From: CAYVIB01 sp964451365
GTDB lineage: Bacteria; Pseudomonadota; Gammaproteobacteria; Pseudomonadales; Cellvibrionaceae
Assembly: GCA_964451365.1 (NCBI GenBank)
Contig: CAYVIB010000018.1
Coordinates: 30,842 to 94,841, forward strand
DNA: 64,000 nucleotides
Reading direction: 5' to 3'
Position numbers and translations under genes: made by a program. Below are positions 35,484-45,986 of the stretch, one piece after another. The notes under the pieces are model-generated. The model was not told the origin of the DNA and ran no database searches. It saw nothing but the letters and a program-made list of their open reading frames with translations. Each line of letters opens with the position of its first letter. Within the stretch, counting starts at the first letter, position 1.

Positions 35484-38400
35484 TTACCAAGAGACATAAA
35501 CGGCATCCGGCATCCAGGCATGCGATATCACGGAAAAGCTCCAACTGGTCTGGTCCAGCAACACATCAACGGTTTTGCGCTGCACGGTGAGTTTCCATCC
35601 GTTGTCCACCTGCACCAGTCGGCCTTCGCGTTGCAGGAAAGTTTCCTGCAACCCTTCAATCGACGTGGTGGAAATAATTTTCCAATTGGCGATAGCCGCC
35701 TGGAGCAACTGGTTGCACATCCCGGTCTCCTGTTCGGTCAATTCGATACCGGGCTCGATAGTGGCGTGTACGGATTCGCCACACAGAATTTTATTCAACG
35801 GCAGCAGTGGCTCCGGCGCGGATGTCGAACCATTTACCAGGTATTGCAGCATGTGCACGCCGCGACTGAAAGTGGCCTTGTCGCGCAATCGGATTTTTCC
35901 CTCGGCATTGGTATGGAGCATGTCCAGGGATTTGAACAGGTGAGGCAGGAAAACGCCGATCAATACCAGGCCTGCATTATCGATATAAAGTATTTCTTCC
36001 GCCTCGCTCGATTCCGGTTCGGTTTTAAAACGCGGACGGGTCGATGGTGACGGTTGTTTTTGTGAGCGTTGCGTTTTTCGCGCTCGTTTTCGTTCGTCTT
36101 TGCCTGCCAGCAGAAGTTGTCGGTCGTCGTGCAATATTGCCAGCAGTTGGTTTTGCCCCATGGTGCCCGCGAGCCGGCGTGCGCTGTCCAGTAGCGCGCG
36201 CGATGGCGTTTGGACCAGTTGCGCCCGGTGACTCCGCTTGTCTACGGTATTTTCGGATACGCCAGCGTCGAGGGAAAAGTGGTCGAAGAAAGCGGACGTC
36301 ATGGCGCTCAGCGTGCAGTTGGCGCCCGAGTGCCGGGCGAAAAATTCGAGCAGGAAAAGCCACAGCTCGCGGCGGCCTTCCGCGATTCCGGTTATATTCG
36401 CGCCTCCGGCGCGTTCACCGTTATCGAGCCAGGCGGCGGCGAGGGTTTCCGCGCTGGCAAGTAGAGCGCGCAACTGTTGCGGTTCCAGCAGCCAGACAAA
36501 GCGCACCAGTGAGGACTCGGGCAAAATACCAGTCCAGTATTCGCGTACCGGCTCGTGAATAATATGTTCGCGAACGAACAGGCTGAACCTGTCCGGCGAC
36601 TGCATTACCAGACGGTTGATTGCGGCGGGCAGCCTGTCCCTGGAAACTGTCGCAAGTTTCCTGAGTTCGACATACTTGGATTGCCGCAGTATTTGGGCCG
36701 GCAAAAGACTGGAAAATATACTGTTCTGCCAATTGGAAAATTCATTTTGCGATTCATTTTTTCCGGCGACTTCGCGTGCGGTTTCCGAAACAGGCAAGCC
36801 ATCCACGCAGCGATTGATTGCCATTCGAAAACCACTGACCTGGTCCGTCTTGAAATTATCGTTCCGTTGCCAGGTGTCGGCGACGGTGAACAGATGTTCC
36901 GCCAATGGTTTCGATAACGGAGTCGGGAAAAGTGCCCGCAGTACGCGGGTAAAAAAATCATCCGCGCGCGGGTGTTCAAATTTAATCGCTTCCGCCAGTA
37001 TCGTGTCGCGCAGTTTGCCGATGCCGGGCCGGTAAGGAACAGGAATCGATGCCAGCAATGTCGTGAGAGCTTTCGATGCTGTGAAAATTTCAGGTTGTGC
37101 CAGGCTCAGTAGTTGCTCGAATTCGTGGTTCGATAGGTTTTCCAGGAAAGGGGCGAATTTCTTCTCGGCCAGTCCGGGGGTGGACTGAATATCCAGAATA
37201 AATCCACGTGTGTCAATCGCCTGCTTCGCGAGCAGCGATTGTAGTGCGGTCATTGCCTCGGTCGGGGAGGCGAGCGTCGGTTTGCCCGCATCCGTGTCAA
37301 AAAGTTGCTCCAGGGTTGCCAGAAAACGGGCTTTTAACTGCTGGTGGCTATCACCTGCAACATTCGCACTTACAATATTCGTACTTACAGCATTCGCACC
37401 CGCAACATTATCCGACGATAGTGCCATGGTTGTATTCGTGCTATCGGCAAACATTTCCAGGTCCAGGTTGCGGTTGTTGAACAGCGCCGCCAACAGGTGG
37501 GAATAGTAAAGAACGTTATTTTTTGCCTGTTGCGCGACTGCCCGCACCGACGTGTGAAATTGAGTACCGCCGGCTTCATTTGCCGGAACCAGTTTTTTTA
37601 GCAGCAGCAGTAGTTCTGTTTCGGAAAGTGCTTCCACTGCCCGGACAACGGCATTCCATTGTGCGTGATCGTCGTTGAAGTCAAATACCGCCTTAATCCA
37701 CAGGGGCGGAATTTGCGACAGGAAGGCAACCACTTCGCCGATGGTTGGTGTCGGATCAAGTGGATCGCGATGGCGCAGAGTGCCGTGCTCCAGGTAATAG
37801 CGCAGCATGTCGAATCTGTCGTAACGCTGGAAAACCACGCTTGCCGTTTCAATGGCTGGGTCCTCTCTTATTGCCGGTGGCCGACCGACCGGCATTGCAA
37901 CGGTGTCCGCAAGATCTTCATATATCGCTCTCCCGTCTTTTTCATCCGCGGGAGACTTCTCCCCGGCCAGGGTGGCGATCAGGGCGGGCAATGTGCTTTT
38001 CAATGGCCGGGTTTTCATTATCTTTTTCAGCCCCAGATGCAGCGCCGCGAGCATGTCCGGGTATTTCAAGCCCTCGCGTTGCGCCATGCCCTGGATCAGG
38101 GATTTCAAGTAACTTTTTCGATTGAACTGGGTTCCGCGTTCGCGCACGCTGTAGGTAAGCGTGAGCATCCAGACCAGGCGATCGAAATCGCGCGCGTTGA
38201 CCGGCAGTACCGGATATCGCATGTGAGTGACCCCGAGGTCGAGAATATAAGCCAGAATCAAATCGGCATTTTGCGGTTCCAGCAATTGAAGTAGCTTGGT
38301 TAGCGATTCCTCCCGCAATTGGAATACCAGGCGCTCGATAACGCGGGGAAGGCGGTGGTGCGCGACAATAATATCCACCACCGCATCCTGCTGCTCGCCG

Positions 38401-38960
38401 GCCAGCGTCAGAAACAAGGTTTCGCAGGAAAAACCGGCTTTGTCGTGGACGTGCCAGGGCAGTACGCCCTTTACCAGATAGTGTTCCAGCAATCGCAGTT
38501 GCGAATGTTGTTCCGACTCCGAAAACAAAGCCACTTTCGGGCTGTCGGGGTCCGCGTGGTCGGCGCTGGTGTGGTCAACCTTATGGTGGTCAACGTTGTT
38601 GCGGCCGGCATTGTTATGGTCGGAACCGTTATGGCCGGAACCGTTATGGCCGGAATGGTTGTCTTCGCGCATTGCCTCGTGAAGGATATCCCGCAGGCGG
38701 CGTCGTAAAACTGTTTCAAGGCGTTGCTGCGCTTCCTCGGCAAAACAGTCGAGAGGTAATGTGCCCAGATCAATAGCGAGCCGATCTATTTTAATTCGTT
38801 GCTCCGGCACCGTCAGTTCATCCAGCACGCGTTCGATAGCCGGCACCAGCATTTCGCGATTGATATCGGACAGGCGGGGCCGCAACAACAAGGCGTCGGC
38901 TTCGCGATCCAGGTGAACGAGAAGCCGCTGTTTGCGAATGCTGTTTTGCGTTTTTACCAT
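35484..38960 (-). CDS. eCIS tape-measure protein (CIS_TMP-like, Afp14/Pvc14-like)
   Basis: Start 38960 (MVKTQNSIRKQRLLVHLDREA) overlaps the stop of the upstream gene by 7 nt; the open frame itself extends to 39176. The N-terminal 90 residues (LSDINREMLVPAIERVLDELTVPEQRIKIDRLAIDLGTL) match the conserved head of CIS tape-measure proteins. The rest is long and helical, as expected for a protein whose length sets that of the sheath and tube. Residues about 100-140 form an Asn/Gly/His-rich segment built from 5-residue repeats. Length (1158 aa) is within the range of this family. Confidence 0.85.
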   Translation of the reverse strand: MVKTQNSIRKQRLLVHLDREADALLLRPRLSDINREMLVPAIERVLDELTVPEQRIKIDRLAIDLGTLPLDCFAEEAQQRLETVLRRRLRDILHEAMREDNHSGHNGSGHNGSDHNNAGRNNVDHHKVDHTSADHADPDSPKVALFSESEQHSQLRLLEHYLVKGVLPWHVHDKAGFSCETLFLTLAGEQQDAVVDIIVAHHRLPRVIERLVFQLREESLTKLLQLLEPQNADLILAYILDLGVTHMRYPVLPVNARDFDRLVWMLTLTYSVRERGTQFNRKSYLKSLIQGMAQREGLKYPDMLAALHLGLKKIMKTRPLKSTLPALIATLAGEKSPADEKDGRAIYEDLADTVAMPVGRPPAIREDPAIETASVVFQRYDRFDMLRYYLEHGTLRHRDPLDPTPTIGEVVAFLSQIPPLWIKAVFDFNDDHAQWNAVVRAVEALSETELLLLLKKLVPANEAGGTQFHTSVRAVAQQAKNNVLYYSHLLAALFNNRNLDLEMFADSTNTTMALSSDNVAGANAVSTNIVSANVAGDSHQQLKARFLATLEQLFDTDAGKPTLASPTEAMTALQSLLAKQAIDTRGFILDIQSTPGLAEKKFAPFLENLSNHEFEQLLSLAQPEIFTASKALTTLLASIPVPYRPGIGKLRDTILAEAIKFEHPRADDFFTRVLRALFPTPLSKPLAEHLFTVADTWQRNDNFKTDQVSGFRMAINRCVDGLPVSETAREVAGKNESQNEFSNWQNSIFSSLLPAQILRQSKYVELRKLATVSRDRLPAAINRLVMQSPDRFSLFVREHIIHEPVREYWTGILPESSLVRFVWLLEPQQLRALLASAETLAAAWLDNGERAGGANITGIAEGRRELWLFLLEFFARHSGANCTLSAMTSAFFDHFSLDAGVSENTVDKRSHRAQLVQTPSRALLDSARRLAGTMGQNQLLAILHDDRQLLLAGKDERKRARKTQRSQKQPSPSTRPRFKTEPESSEAEEILYIDNAGLVLIGVFLPHLFKSLDMLHTNAEGKIRLRDKATFSRGVHMLQYLVNGSTSAPEPLLPLNKILCGESVHATIEPGIELTEQETGMCNQLLQAAIANWKIISTTSIEGLQETFLQREGRLVQVDNGWKLTVQRKTVDVLLDQTSWSFSVISHAWMPDAVYVSW
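38601..38660 (-). repeat. Four 15-bp tandem repeats inside the tape-measure gene
   Basis: Four units close to ATGGCCGGAACCGTT encode five-residue repeats such as NGSGH and NGSDH. They sit in the N-terminal low-complexity part of the tape-measure gene, and a looser flanking repeat continues the pattern (NNVDHHKVDHTSADH). The repeat unit is a multiple of three, so copy-number change keeps the frame. Confidence 0.8.
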
Positions 38961-41542
38961 TGCCCGGCCTCGTCCGTGCGCGGCCCGGTGTAGCGATGCA
39001 CCTGCAGAAAATGCTTTAACCGGTTCGAAGTAATAATACGCTGCGCCCTGTCGCCGGTTTTTAAAGCATGCCGCCACGCCCAGTAAAGACCTTCGAAGTG
39101 GCACAGCGCGTGAGGCGAAATAAAATAAACCTGCAGCATCAGGTGCGCGGGTGTGTTCTGGCGAATAATATCGCAAACGGTCCGGTGGTAGTCGAGACTG
39201 CGCCGCTGTTCCGATGTCACCGACACCACCGCGCTCACGGTAAAGCTGTAATCAAAGTTTTCAGGTTCGGATTTTTCGTCACTTTCCGCCTGTTCGCGAT
39301 CATGCAGGGCGTAACGCAAAAGAATATGTTCGACCAGATAAATCTGTCGGCAGTTGCGGTGCAGTTTCCGGGTTGTGGGAGCCAACGTGGCGGCCACCGA
39401 TTGCGCTTGCCGATAATCCCTGTAGCTTTCAATGAAGTGCCATCCGCCATCGCCCGGTGATTTACATACCAGCGCAACCTTTTGTTGGCCGGCATATTGT
39501 TGGTCGGCATAGGCACCTATCCGGAACTGCGTTATATCCGTCGCCGCCTGGAGAAACTCCTCGCTCAGGCGCTGGCCATGCAGCAGGGAAACGGGGTGAT
39601 CCCGCGCCGCTAATGGGATTTCGTCGGAACTGACTTCCGCAGCCGGGCTTGCTGCCGCGGCTTGTTCGTCACCGTTGTCGGCAATGCCTGTCATGGAGGA
39701 GAATTGGCCTTCCAGGTAATCGGAATAGCTGTCAAGTTTCCTGCCGAGTGAGGCGTCCCGGTCGGACTCGACAATTTCCACACCGAGTTCGGAACACAAC
39801 TGGCTCAATGGGACGCGCTCATTCACTTCCATATCAAGTTGGATGCGGATTTTGATTTCCATTGCACAGATGTTTTCACGCGAAGCTCGATCGAGGTAAT
39901 CGAATGCGCGGCCGCGATCGCGCGTGCCCGGGACAAGATTTTGCAGCCAGGTGATTTTGGCTTCTATCAGTTGCCTGGCGTAGCGGCCGGTGCCACTTTC
40001 CTGGCTTTGCGATGTGCCGGCCCGGTCCAGCGTTTGGCCGTAAATGGCGAGCAGAACATCGAGAAAGCGGTTGCGTCGTTCATCAAAATTATCTTCGTTG
40101 TGAATTATCCGTGGCAGTCCGTTGTGATAATTGTCGTAGCCGTCTTTTTTCAACAACGGTTCAACATCTGGCACGGAGTGATCCAGGTACTGGTAAAAGT
40201 AAGTGTGTTGCAGCCCGCGATCGATGGAGTACAAATCCTTGACGTGCGCCAATTGCGCAAAATAATTCGCCAGAACCTGATCGAACGCAAGCAGGTAACC
40301 TTTAAACTGTTTCGCCTGCGCCGGCTGGACGGCGCGCGTGTTATTGTTGACCACTCCGTACTCATTTATTCCATACAGGTTGGGAAACTGGTTCTGGATC
40401 GAATAATACTGCCGCACATCGCGATACTTGCCGTGTGGAAACGCAAAATACTGGGCATACTCGGCCGCGAGGTTATAGGTGCGACGATAACTCTTCCACA
40501 GTTTTTCCAGTTCGCGTCCAACCCGGGCGCCGTTGACGGGGACCGGAATACCATTGCAAACAAGCGCGATAGAGAAACGGCCATGTGCGCCGCCGGCGTT
40601 CGTGTCCAGCGCGAGGAACCGATCCGGCGGAATGGGAATATTGTCATTGCCGGTGTAGGTACTGTCCCCGGAACCGTTTGGCTCGAACAGTGTTACCGCG
40701 ACATTGCGAACGTTTATCACGCCATCGACCTTCAATATGCTGTTGGTCACTTCCGATATCGGGATGCAGGTCGGTTTGTCCCGCAGTTGTGCGTTGTCGA
40801 TCAATCCGTTCCAAAGCAGCGGGCCATTGAAAATGGTTTCGGCCGTGGCGCCCGCATCCAGTGCACTCCGCAACGGGGCGCGCTGTACTTCAGGGGCAAG
40901 CAATAAACCCAATTGAAAAAAAAGTCGGGCCAGGGTGAATTCGGGCGGAACTCCCCCGGTAATGGCAACCTGTGCCTTGACGCGGGTGAGAACGGGTGCG
41001 AGCAGGCGAACTTCCGCCACGTCCTCACAGACATCCCGGTGCCGGTTATATACTTCCGCAACCTGCCGGCTTACGGTTATCGCGACATTGTTATCGTCGC
41101 AGATACATTCCTCGTCATTGGGAACGTAAGCCCAAATACAGTAGAGTCCGCGCACGTCGGGCTGCGTCTTATCGGGTGTCAACCAGACATTGCCCACACC
41201 CGCTACCCGGTCGATGATCAGTTTACGGTAATCGTCGATAGTGACCGGATTGCAGGGCAACATTTTCTCCGGCAGGTAAAGTGCCTGTTGCTGCGAATTG
41301 ATTTGATTGCTGATTTTATCGGTGAGCAAATCGCGCACGGGAAATTCCGCCCGGTAGGACAGTTCCGTCAGGGCATAGCAAAGCTGTTCCAGTGCGGTTA
41401 CGCCGGGATCGTGCTCGTTGTAGTCGGTCCAGATGTCGCCCGCCAGGGCTTGCGCCATGGCCAGGCCCTGCTCCTTGAGTGTCGAATAATCCAGGCCGGG
41501 GTTGGCGGGTGGATTCGGGTCGATGGTAACGGGTTCTGCCAT
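38954..41542 (-). CDS. eCIS baseplate component (Afp11/12-like)
   Basis: The 862-aa protein begins with NPGLDYSTLKEQGLAMAQALAGDIWTDYNEHDPGVTALEQLCYALTEL, a segment shared with large eCIS baseplate proteins and with the first part of J-like proteins (the DPGVT/ALxELxYA pattern). Its order after the 1450-aa baseplate gene and before the tape measure matches the Afp/PVC layout. No membrane segment or enzyme motif is visible. I recognise it by context and by the N-terminal motif; exact Afp11 versus Afp12 correspondence is uncertain. Confidence 0.75.
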   Translation of the reverse strand: MAEPVTIDPNPPANPGLDYSTLKEQGLAMAQALAGDIWTDYNEHDPGVTALEQLCYALTELSYRAEFPVRDLLTDKISNQINSQQQALYLPEKMLPCNPVTIDDYRKLIIDRVAGVGNVWLTPDKTQPDVRGLYCIWAYVPNDEECICDDNNVAITVSRQVAEVYNRHRDVCEDVAEVRLLAPVLTRVKAQVAITGGVPPEFTLARLFFQLGLLLAPEVQRAPLRSALDAGATAETIFNGPLLWNGLIDNAQLRDKPTCIPISEVTNSILKVDGVINVRNVAVTLFEPNGSGDSTYTGNDNIPIPPDRFLALDTNAGGAHGRFSIALVCNGIPVPVNGARVGRELEKLWKSYRRTYNLAAEYAQYFAFPHGKYRDVRQYYSIQNQFPNLYGINEYGVVNNNTRAVQPAQAKQFKGYLLAFDQVLANYFAQLAHVKDLYSIDRGLQHTYFYQYLDHSVPDVEPLLKKDGYDNYHNGLPRIIHNEDNFDERRNRFLDVLLAIYGQTLDRAGTSQSQESGTGRYARQLIEAKITWLQNLVPGTRDRGRAFDYLDRASRENICAMEIKIRIQLDMEVNERVPLSQLCSELGVEIVESDRDASLGRKLDSYSDYLEGQFSSMTGIADNGDEQAAAASPAAEVSSDEIPLAARDHPVSLLHGQRLSEEFLQAATDITQFRIGAYADQQYAGQQKVALVCKSPGDGGWHFIESYRDYRQAQSVAATLAPTTRKLHRNCRQIYLVEHILLRYALHDREQAESDEKSEPENFDYSFTVSAVVSVTSEQRRSLDYHRTVCDIIRQNTPAHLMLQVYFISPHALCHFEGLYWAWRHALKTGDRAQRIITSNRLKHFLQVHRYTGPRTDEAGQW

Positions 41543-41630
41543 GATGATGTCTCTACTTTTAATTCACTGGCAGGACACGATTAACGTGGCAATTAATAGA
41601 TCGTCCTGCACCGCATAGCCCACGCATGGG

Positions 41631-44600
41631 TTAATAGGAATAATCCGGTTCCGTCACCGGACGGGATTGCCGTTCGCTGATGGATATATCGTGTTCCGGC
41701 GCGCTGGTCAGAAAATACCAATCCGCCTCCAGTGTTTCCGGTGGTGGTTCGTAAATGTATTCAATCGATCCCATGGTGAGAACGTAGGGGCGATTTAAAA
41801 TAAATGACGCAATATCCGCCTCCGAAGCGTAATCGCCATCGCGGGTGGAGCGCGCCGCGTCGTAATACCAGGGTGATAGATATTGCACCAGGTCATTGTT
41901 CAGGCGATCAATATTGGCTCCCGGATCTTCCGGGTTAATAAAACTGACGCTGATCCGCACACACACACGCACGTATACCGGGTTGCTTACGTGCAGCTGC
42001 ACGAACGGACTCGCTCTTTTTTGCAGCGTTTGCCGGATGCTTTGCAGAATGTCGTTGGGCGCCGCCGGTACGGTCGGATCGGTGCAGTCGATGCAGTTCG
42101 GCCCGGGAATTACTACCAGCAGCACGTTGCCGGGTGCGTCAGCATGCAGTGCGTCGTGGGCGCTGAGCGCCTGCACTTTCCAGATTTCAGGAAACTGCTC
42201 CAGCACCAGCCGCTCGTAATCCCAGGCCTGGATCGCGCGATCCTTGTGACGCAATCTTTCTCCCATGCGAATTTGGAATTCCGGATAGGTTTCCGGCGTG
42301 CGGCCACCGAATGAAGACATCGGTTGATTGATGGAGGCGATATTGGGCAGGTCCTCCACCGAACTGCTGATGGTGTGCGCGGGTATGATTGCATCCGACA
42401 TTTTGGCGGAACGTTTCTCCACGATTTCACCGTTGTCTTCTCCATCCTTCGCTTCGCTTTCCGTTTCAATCGCCGTTTCGGCGGTTATCTGACTGGCGGG
42501 CAGTGCGTGCGGAAAGATTGCCCGGGTCAGGGGAAATAATTCCGCGTTATCGAACACGCTCGCGCGCAACCAGGTGTAGTCGCTGCTCAAAATTGTATTG
42601 TCGGTATCATTCGTTGCCGGCACATCCAGCGAGACAATACCGGAGTTTTGCAATCCGTAGGTGGAATCGGAAACGTCATCGATCGGCGGCAGTGCACGCC
42701 ACAGGTTATCGGACAGAACATCCCATTGAACCGCAGGCAGTTCCAATCCGGTGGCGCCGCTTATTTGGAACAACAATGTCAGCAGTTGCGGCGTAATCAA
42801 TGCCGACAGGCCGATATAGAGATTGCCGGCGTTGGTATAGTTCGGCAGCATGGGGATAACGTTGGTGACTGAGCAATTGATCCGGCGATAACCGCCAAAA
42901 GGCAACAGGTGATAAAAATCACTGTCGGGCTCGATTGCCCCTGCCGCGTTAATATCGAACAGTGTGCAACTCGCGCGGTAATCCACTCGCACGGATACCG
43001 CCTGCGGCAGGTAGGGTTCATTGGGATATTTCAATTCCTGCTTTGGTGCCATGCAGCCGTCCATGCAGGCAGTGAGCGCGGCATCGTAAATGGCCTGCAC
43101 CTGTTTCAGTGCGGAAAGCAGGCATGCCTCCTGGCAACCCGGCTCGTCTTCGCTCCCGTCACACTGCGTAACGCACTGCACGGTTTTGTACATTATGCCC
43201 GCTACCTGATAGATAGCATCGCAACTTCCTCCGCAGCTTGCTTTCACAGGTTCATCATTCACCGGTTGTATGGCGGTTTTCGCCAATGCGTTAACCGCGT
43301 CCAGGCATGTTTTCATAGTTTGCTGGCGCGTTGCCGGCGATTGTTGCGGGAGTTCATTAACCGCGTCTTTTATTTTCTTAAGCACTTGCGCGCTGACAAT
43401 GCCTTCGTAACCGTTCAGGCAGCGCAACAGGCACTGGATAAAAGCGGTGATCAGCAGCAGTTCGCCTTCGGCGAGTTTTACCCCGATGCACTGCAGTCGT
43501 TTGTCGGGATCGGTAATGACAAGGCAGTTTTCCAGAATGGATTCCAGGCAACGCACCGTGTCTTCAATGGGGCGGCAATCGCACAGGCATTTTTCCCTGC
43601 ACTCGTCGGTGTCGGGAAGATCCCTGATAACGGCATTCAGCACGTTTTCGGGGTAGAGGTCGTTGCCGAATGCGTATGATGGCTCGCTCAATGTCAGGCG
43701 AAGCGCACTTTCCTCCGGCTTGTAATAGGGAGGAAAACCTCGCCCAAGTGGTTGCACCGTCAGGTCTTCAAAACCGGTGTCGCCGCACAGCGGTTTGTCA
43801 TCCTCCGGTGGCGAGGGAAGGCAATCTCCGTCGGGGTCCGGCCTGGTGCGAAAAAGATAAACGCTTTCGCCGTGTGTCGGCGGGTCGGCCTGCGAATTGC
43901 CGATGTCCCAGCTGCCGGGATTGATTACGCCAAATTCGCCGAGGAAGGTGGTGTTGTTAAACAGGTCGGGTTGCGGCGTGCCGTTCGGACCAATGTCATA
44001 GTAGCGATAGTAGCCGGCAAACCCGTTATCGTTTTGCGGTATGTTGAACCATTCCACCGTGACGCCGAGATAGTCCGGTGTTTTGACGAAAAGTTCACTG
44101 TGCAGGATTTGTAAATAGGAACCGACCACCGGCGTGCCGCCGAAAACCAGGAAAGGCGAAGCCGGATCGATTTCGCCGTCGGTATTTTCCAGTGCCAGGT
44201 TATTGAGATTGCGGACATCGGTAAAAATATTTATTGCGTCCAATGTCATTTTACCGATCAGTGAAATCGGGTACACATCCACGCTGCCGCCAGCGCCTTC
44301 GATGGTGATGGCCTTTTGCGATAAATATGCCTCCACCGTCGGCAACGCGGTATTCAGCGGGTGAAGCGGATCAGTGGCGTCTTCGGCGTCCTCGGGATTA
44401 TAAGCGTCGATGGCCGGCGCTGACGCCGGCAGATTGAAGCGGATGATAAAACACAGCGCCGTGAATATATCCGTTTCAGTGGAATCGGCGGATTGCTGGT
44501 CGCCACCGATAAAATCAATGTCGTATTCCTGGATGGCAAACCATTGCGATGCCGATGAGGCGAAGAGCGTAAAGGCATTAACCAATACCTGGTTAAAAAT

Positions 44601-45983
44601 ATCGCTCTCCGGGCAGCCGGTGGCCTGGCTCAATTGCGTCAGCAATGGTTGTAAAACCTGTTGATAATATTCCTGGCTGTACTGCATTTGCAGTTTGATT
44701 TCGCGCTCGCCGCCGGTGAGCAGCAGGTAGGGCGATGAAATGGCAAAGCCGAGGCTTGCGGGTTCCCCGTAGGCCGGCGCGCCGAAAGTGGGCCAGGCGG
44801 CGTCGGTCTGGCCGGTTTCATCCAGCGGAACCTCGCTGGCGAAAATCCGGCGCGTCACCAGAGAATCGTCCGGCGGACTCTCTTGTCCGACCAGCGGTAT
44901 AAGCGGACCCTTTTCCACATTCAGCGTGCGCAGGCGCGCAATGGCGGCCGCGCTGACCCGCAATTCCCGGTCGGCGGTATAAATAATGTCATTGCCGTTG
45001 CTGTCCTGGCCCGCGCTGAATAATGTCGTCGCCGGTACCGGCGCGCTGTATGTTTCGTCGTCCTGCTCCAGGGTAAAGTTAAGATAGACGTGGTCCGCGA
45101 CAGCGCCGCGTGGGCGCTCCTTCAGGACTTCGTCATAATAAAAACGTACATAGCGTTCGGAGAATGTATTAATCGTGTTCTGCGCGTGCCGGTACAATCC
45201 GGCGAAAGCCATATAAAGTGCAACCTGTGGCCGGTGCCGGGCATAGCCCTCGGAATCCCGCAGGTTGAAAACGAGCTGGTTTTGCAAGCCGGCCAGGGCA
45301 TCGGTAAAAGCATTCAGGATAGGCACGAGTGAATCAAAGGTGTTGCCGGTTTCCCGCTCCGCGCCGGTATTGTCATAAACTAACGACCCCGGCTGTGCCT
45401 GGCGCAGTTTCCATACGCGGGAAAAACGGGGAAAGTCCACAGCGGTGGATGCATCGGAAGCCGATTCCCGCGCGCTGTTTATTTGCAACGCCGCCGCATG
45501 GGAGTGAAGCCGGTTGAGATGTCCGGCCAGGCCGTTTTCAATCTGGGATCGCAAATTATCGCGCAGGAGAGTTGACGCGGCCAGTTCCGCGCTGCCTTCC
45601 AGCGCGATCATCCAGGCGTCGAATCGACCGGCCAAGCGCGCAAGCAAGGTAATGGCTTCGCGTAGCGCTTCCATTGCGGGAGTGTTTTCACCGGCGCGCC
45701 GTTGCAACCGGCCGAACCTGTCTTCGATGTCGGTGATTCTCATCGCCTCAATCGAGGCGAACACCATTTGCGGATCGTTCTGGAAAAAATCAACCCAGTC
45801 GCCATCCACTTCATCTTCAAGATTATAAAAATTTATCAGGGCGCCGAACTGGACGGAGAAATCCAACAGTTGATGGTACGAGCGATCGTCCACCCTGGCA
45901 TAACCCGGGTCCAATGCGCGCAGCCAGCGGGTGTATTGGCTGCTGGTGGGATTGATACGCTGCTTTTCAACAAGCTCGCCCAT
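41631..45983 (-). CDS. eCIS baseplate J-like protein with a cysteine-rich insertion
   Basis: The C-terminal part has baseplate-J features: TPETYPEFQIRMGERLRHKDRAIQAWDYERLVLEQFPEIWKVQALSA, then PGNVLLVVIP. The N-terminal part (LRALDPGYARVDDRSYHQLLDF) is like other large Afp12-type proteins. The protein (1450 aa) should form the wedge linking hub and sheath. Between about residues 785 and 985 lies an insert with 18 cysteines, including DECREKCLCDC, RLQC and PGCQEACLL. Such a density is unusual for a baseplate protein and may bind metal or be disulfide-linked after release. It starts 3 bp after the gp25 stop. Confidence 0.85.
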   Translation of the reverse strand: MGELVEKQRINPTSSQYTRWLRALDPGYARVDDRSYHQLLDFSVQFGALINFYNLEDEVDGDWVDFFQNDPQMVFASIEAMRITDIEDRFGRLQRRAGENTPAMEALREAITLLARLAGRFDAWMIALEGSAELAASTLLRDNLRSQIENGLAGHLNRLHSHAAALQINSARESASDASTAVDFPRFSRVWKLRQAQPGSLVYDNTGAERETGNTFDSLVPILNAFTDALAGLQNQLVFNLRDSEGYARHRPQVALYMAFAGLYRHAQNTINTFSERYVRFYYDEVLKERPRGAVADHVYLNFTLEQDDETYSAPVPATTLFSAGQDSNGNDIIYTADRELRVSAAAIARLRTLNVEKGPLIPLVGQESPPDDSLVTRRIFASEVPLDETGQTDAAWPTFGAPAYGEPASLGFAISSPYLLLTGGEREIKLQMQYSQEYYQQVLQPLLTQLSQATGCPESDIFNQVLVNAFTLFASSASQWFAIQEYDIDFIGGDQQSADSTETDIFTALCFIIRFNLPASAPAIDAYNPEDAEDATDPLHPLNTALPTVEAYLSQKAITIEGAGGSVDVYPISLIGKMTLDAINIFTDVRNLNNLALENTDGEIDPASPFLVFGGTPVVGSYLQILHSELFVKTPDYLGVTVEWFNIPQNDNGFAGYYRYYDIGPNGTPQPDLFNNTTFLGEFGVINPGSWDIGNSQADPPTHGESVYLFRTRPDPDGDCLPSPPEDDKPLCGDTGFEDLTVQPLGRGFPPYYKPEESALRLTLSEPSYAFGNDLYPENVLNAVIRDLPDTDECREKCLCDCRPIEDTVRCLESILENCLVITDPDKRLQCIGVKLAEGELLLITAFIQCLLRCLNGYEGIVSAQVLKKIKDAVNELPQQSPATRQQTMKTCLDAVNALAKTAIQPVNDEPVKASCGGSCDAIYQVAGIMYKTVQCVTQCDGSEDEPGCQEACLLSALKQVQAIYDAALTACMDGCMAPKQELKYPNEPYLPQAVSVRVDYRASCTLFDINAAGAIEPDSDFYHLLPFGGYRRINCSVTNVIPMLPNYTNAGNLYIGLSALITPQLLTLLFQISGATGLELPAVQWDVLSDNLWRALPPIDDVSDSTYGLQNSGIVSLDVPATNDTDNTILSSDYTWLRASVFDNAELFPLTRAIFPHALPASQITAETAIETESEAKDGEDNGEIVEKRSAKMSDAIIPAHTISSSVEDLPNIASINQPMSSFGGRTPETYPEFQIRMGERLRHKDRAIQAWDYERLVLEQFPEIWKVQALSAHDALHADAPGNVLLVVIPGPNCIDCTDPTVPAAPNDILQSIRQTLQKRASPFVQLHVSNPVYVRVCVRISVSFINPEDPGANIDRLNNDLVQYLSPWYYDAARSTRDGDYASEADIASFILNRPYVLTMGSIEYIYEPPPETLEADWYFLTSAPEHDISISERQSRPVTEPDYSY

Positions 45984-45986
45984 ACG

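Noticed and set aside
39839..40906. Long plus-strand ORF of 355 codons
   Set aside because: It lies opposite the 862-aa baseplate gene, has no ribosome site and no domain, and the minus strand fits the eCIS order.
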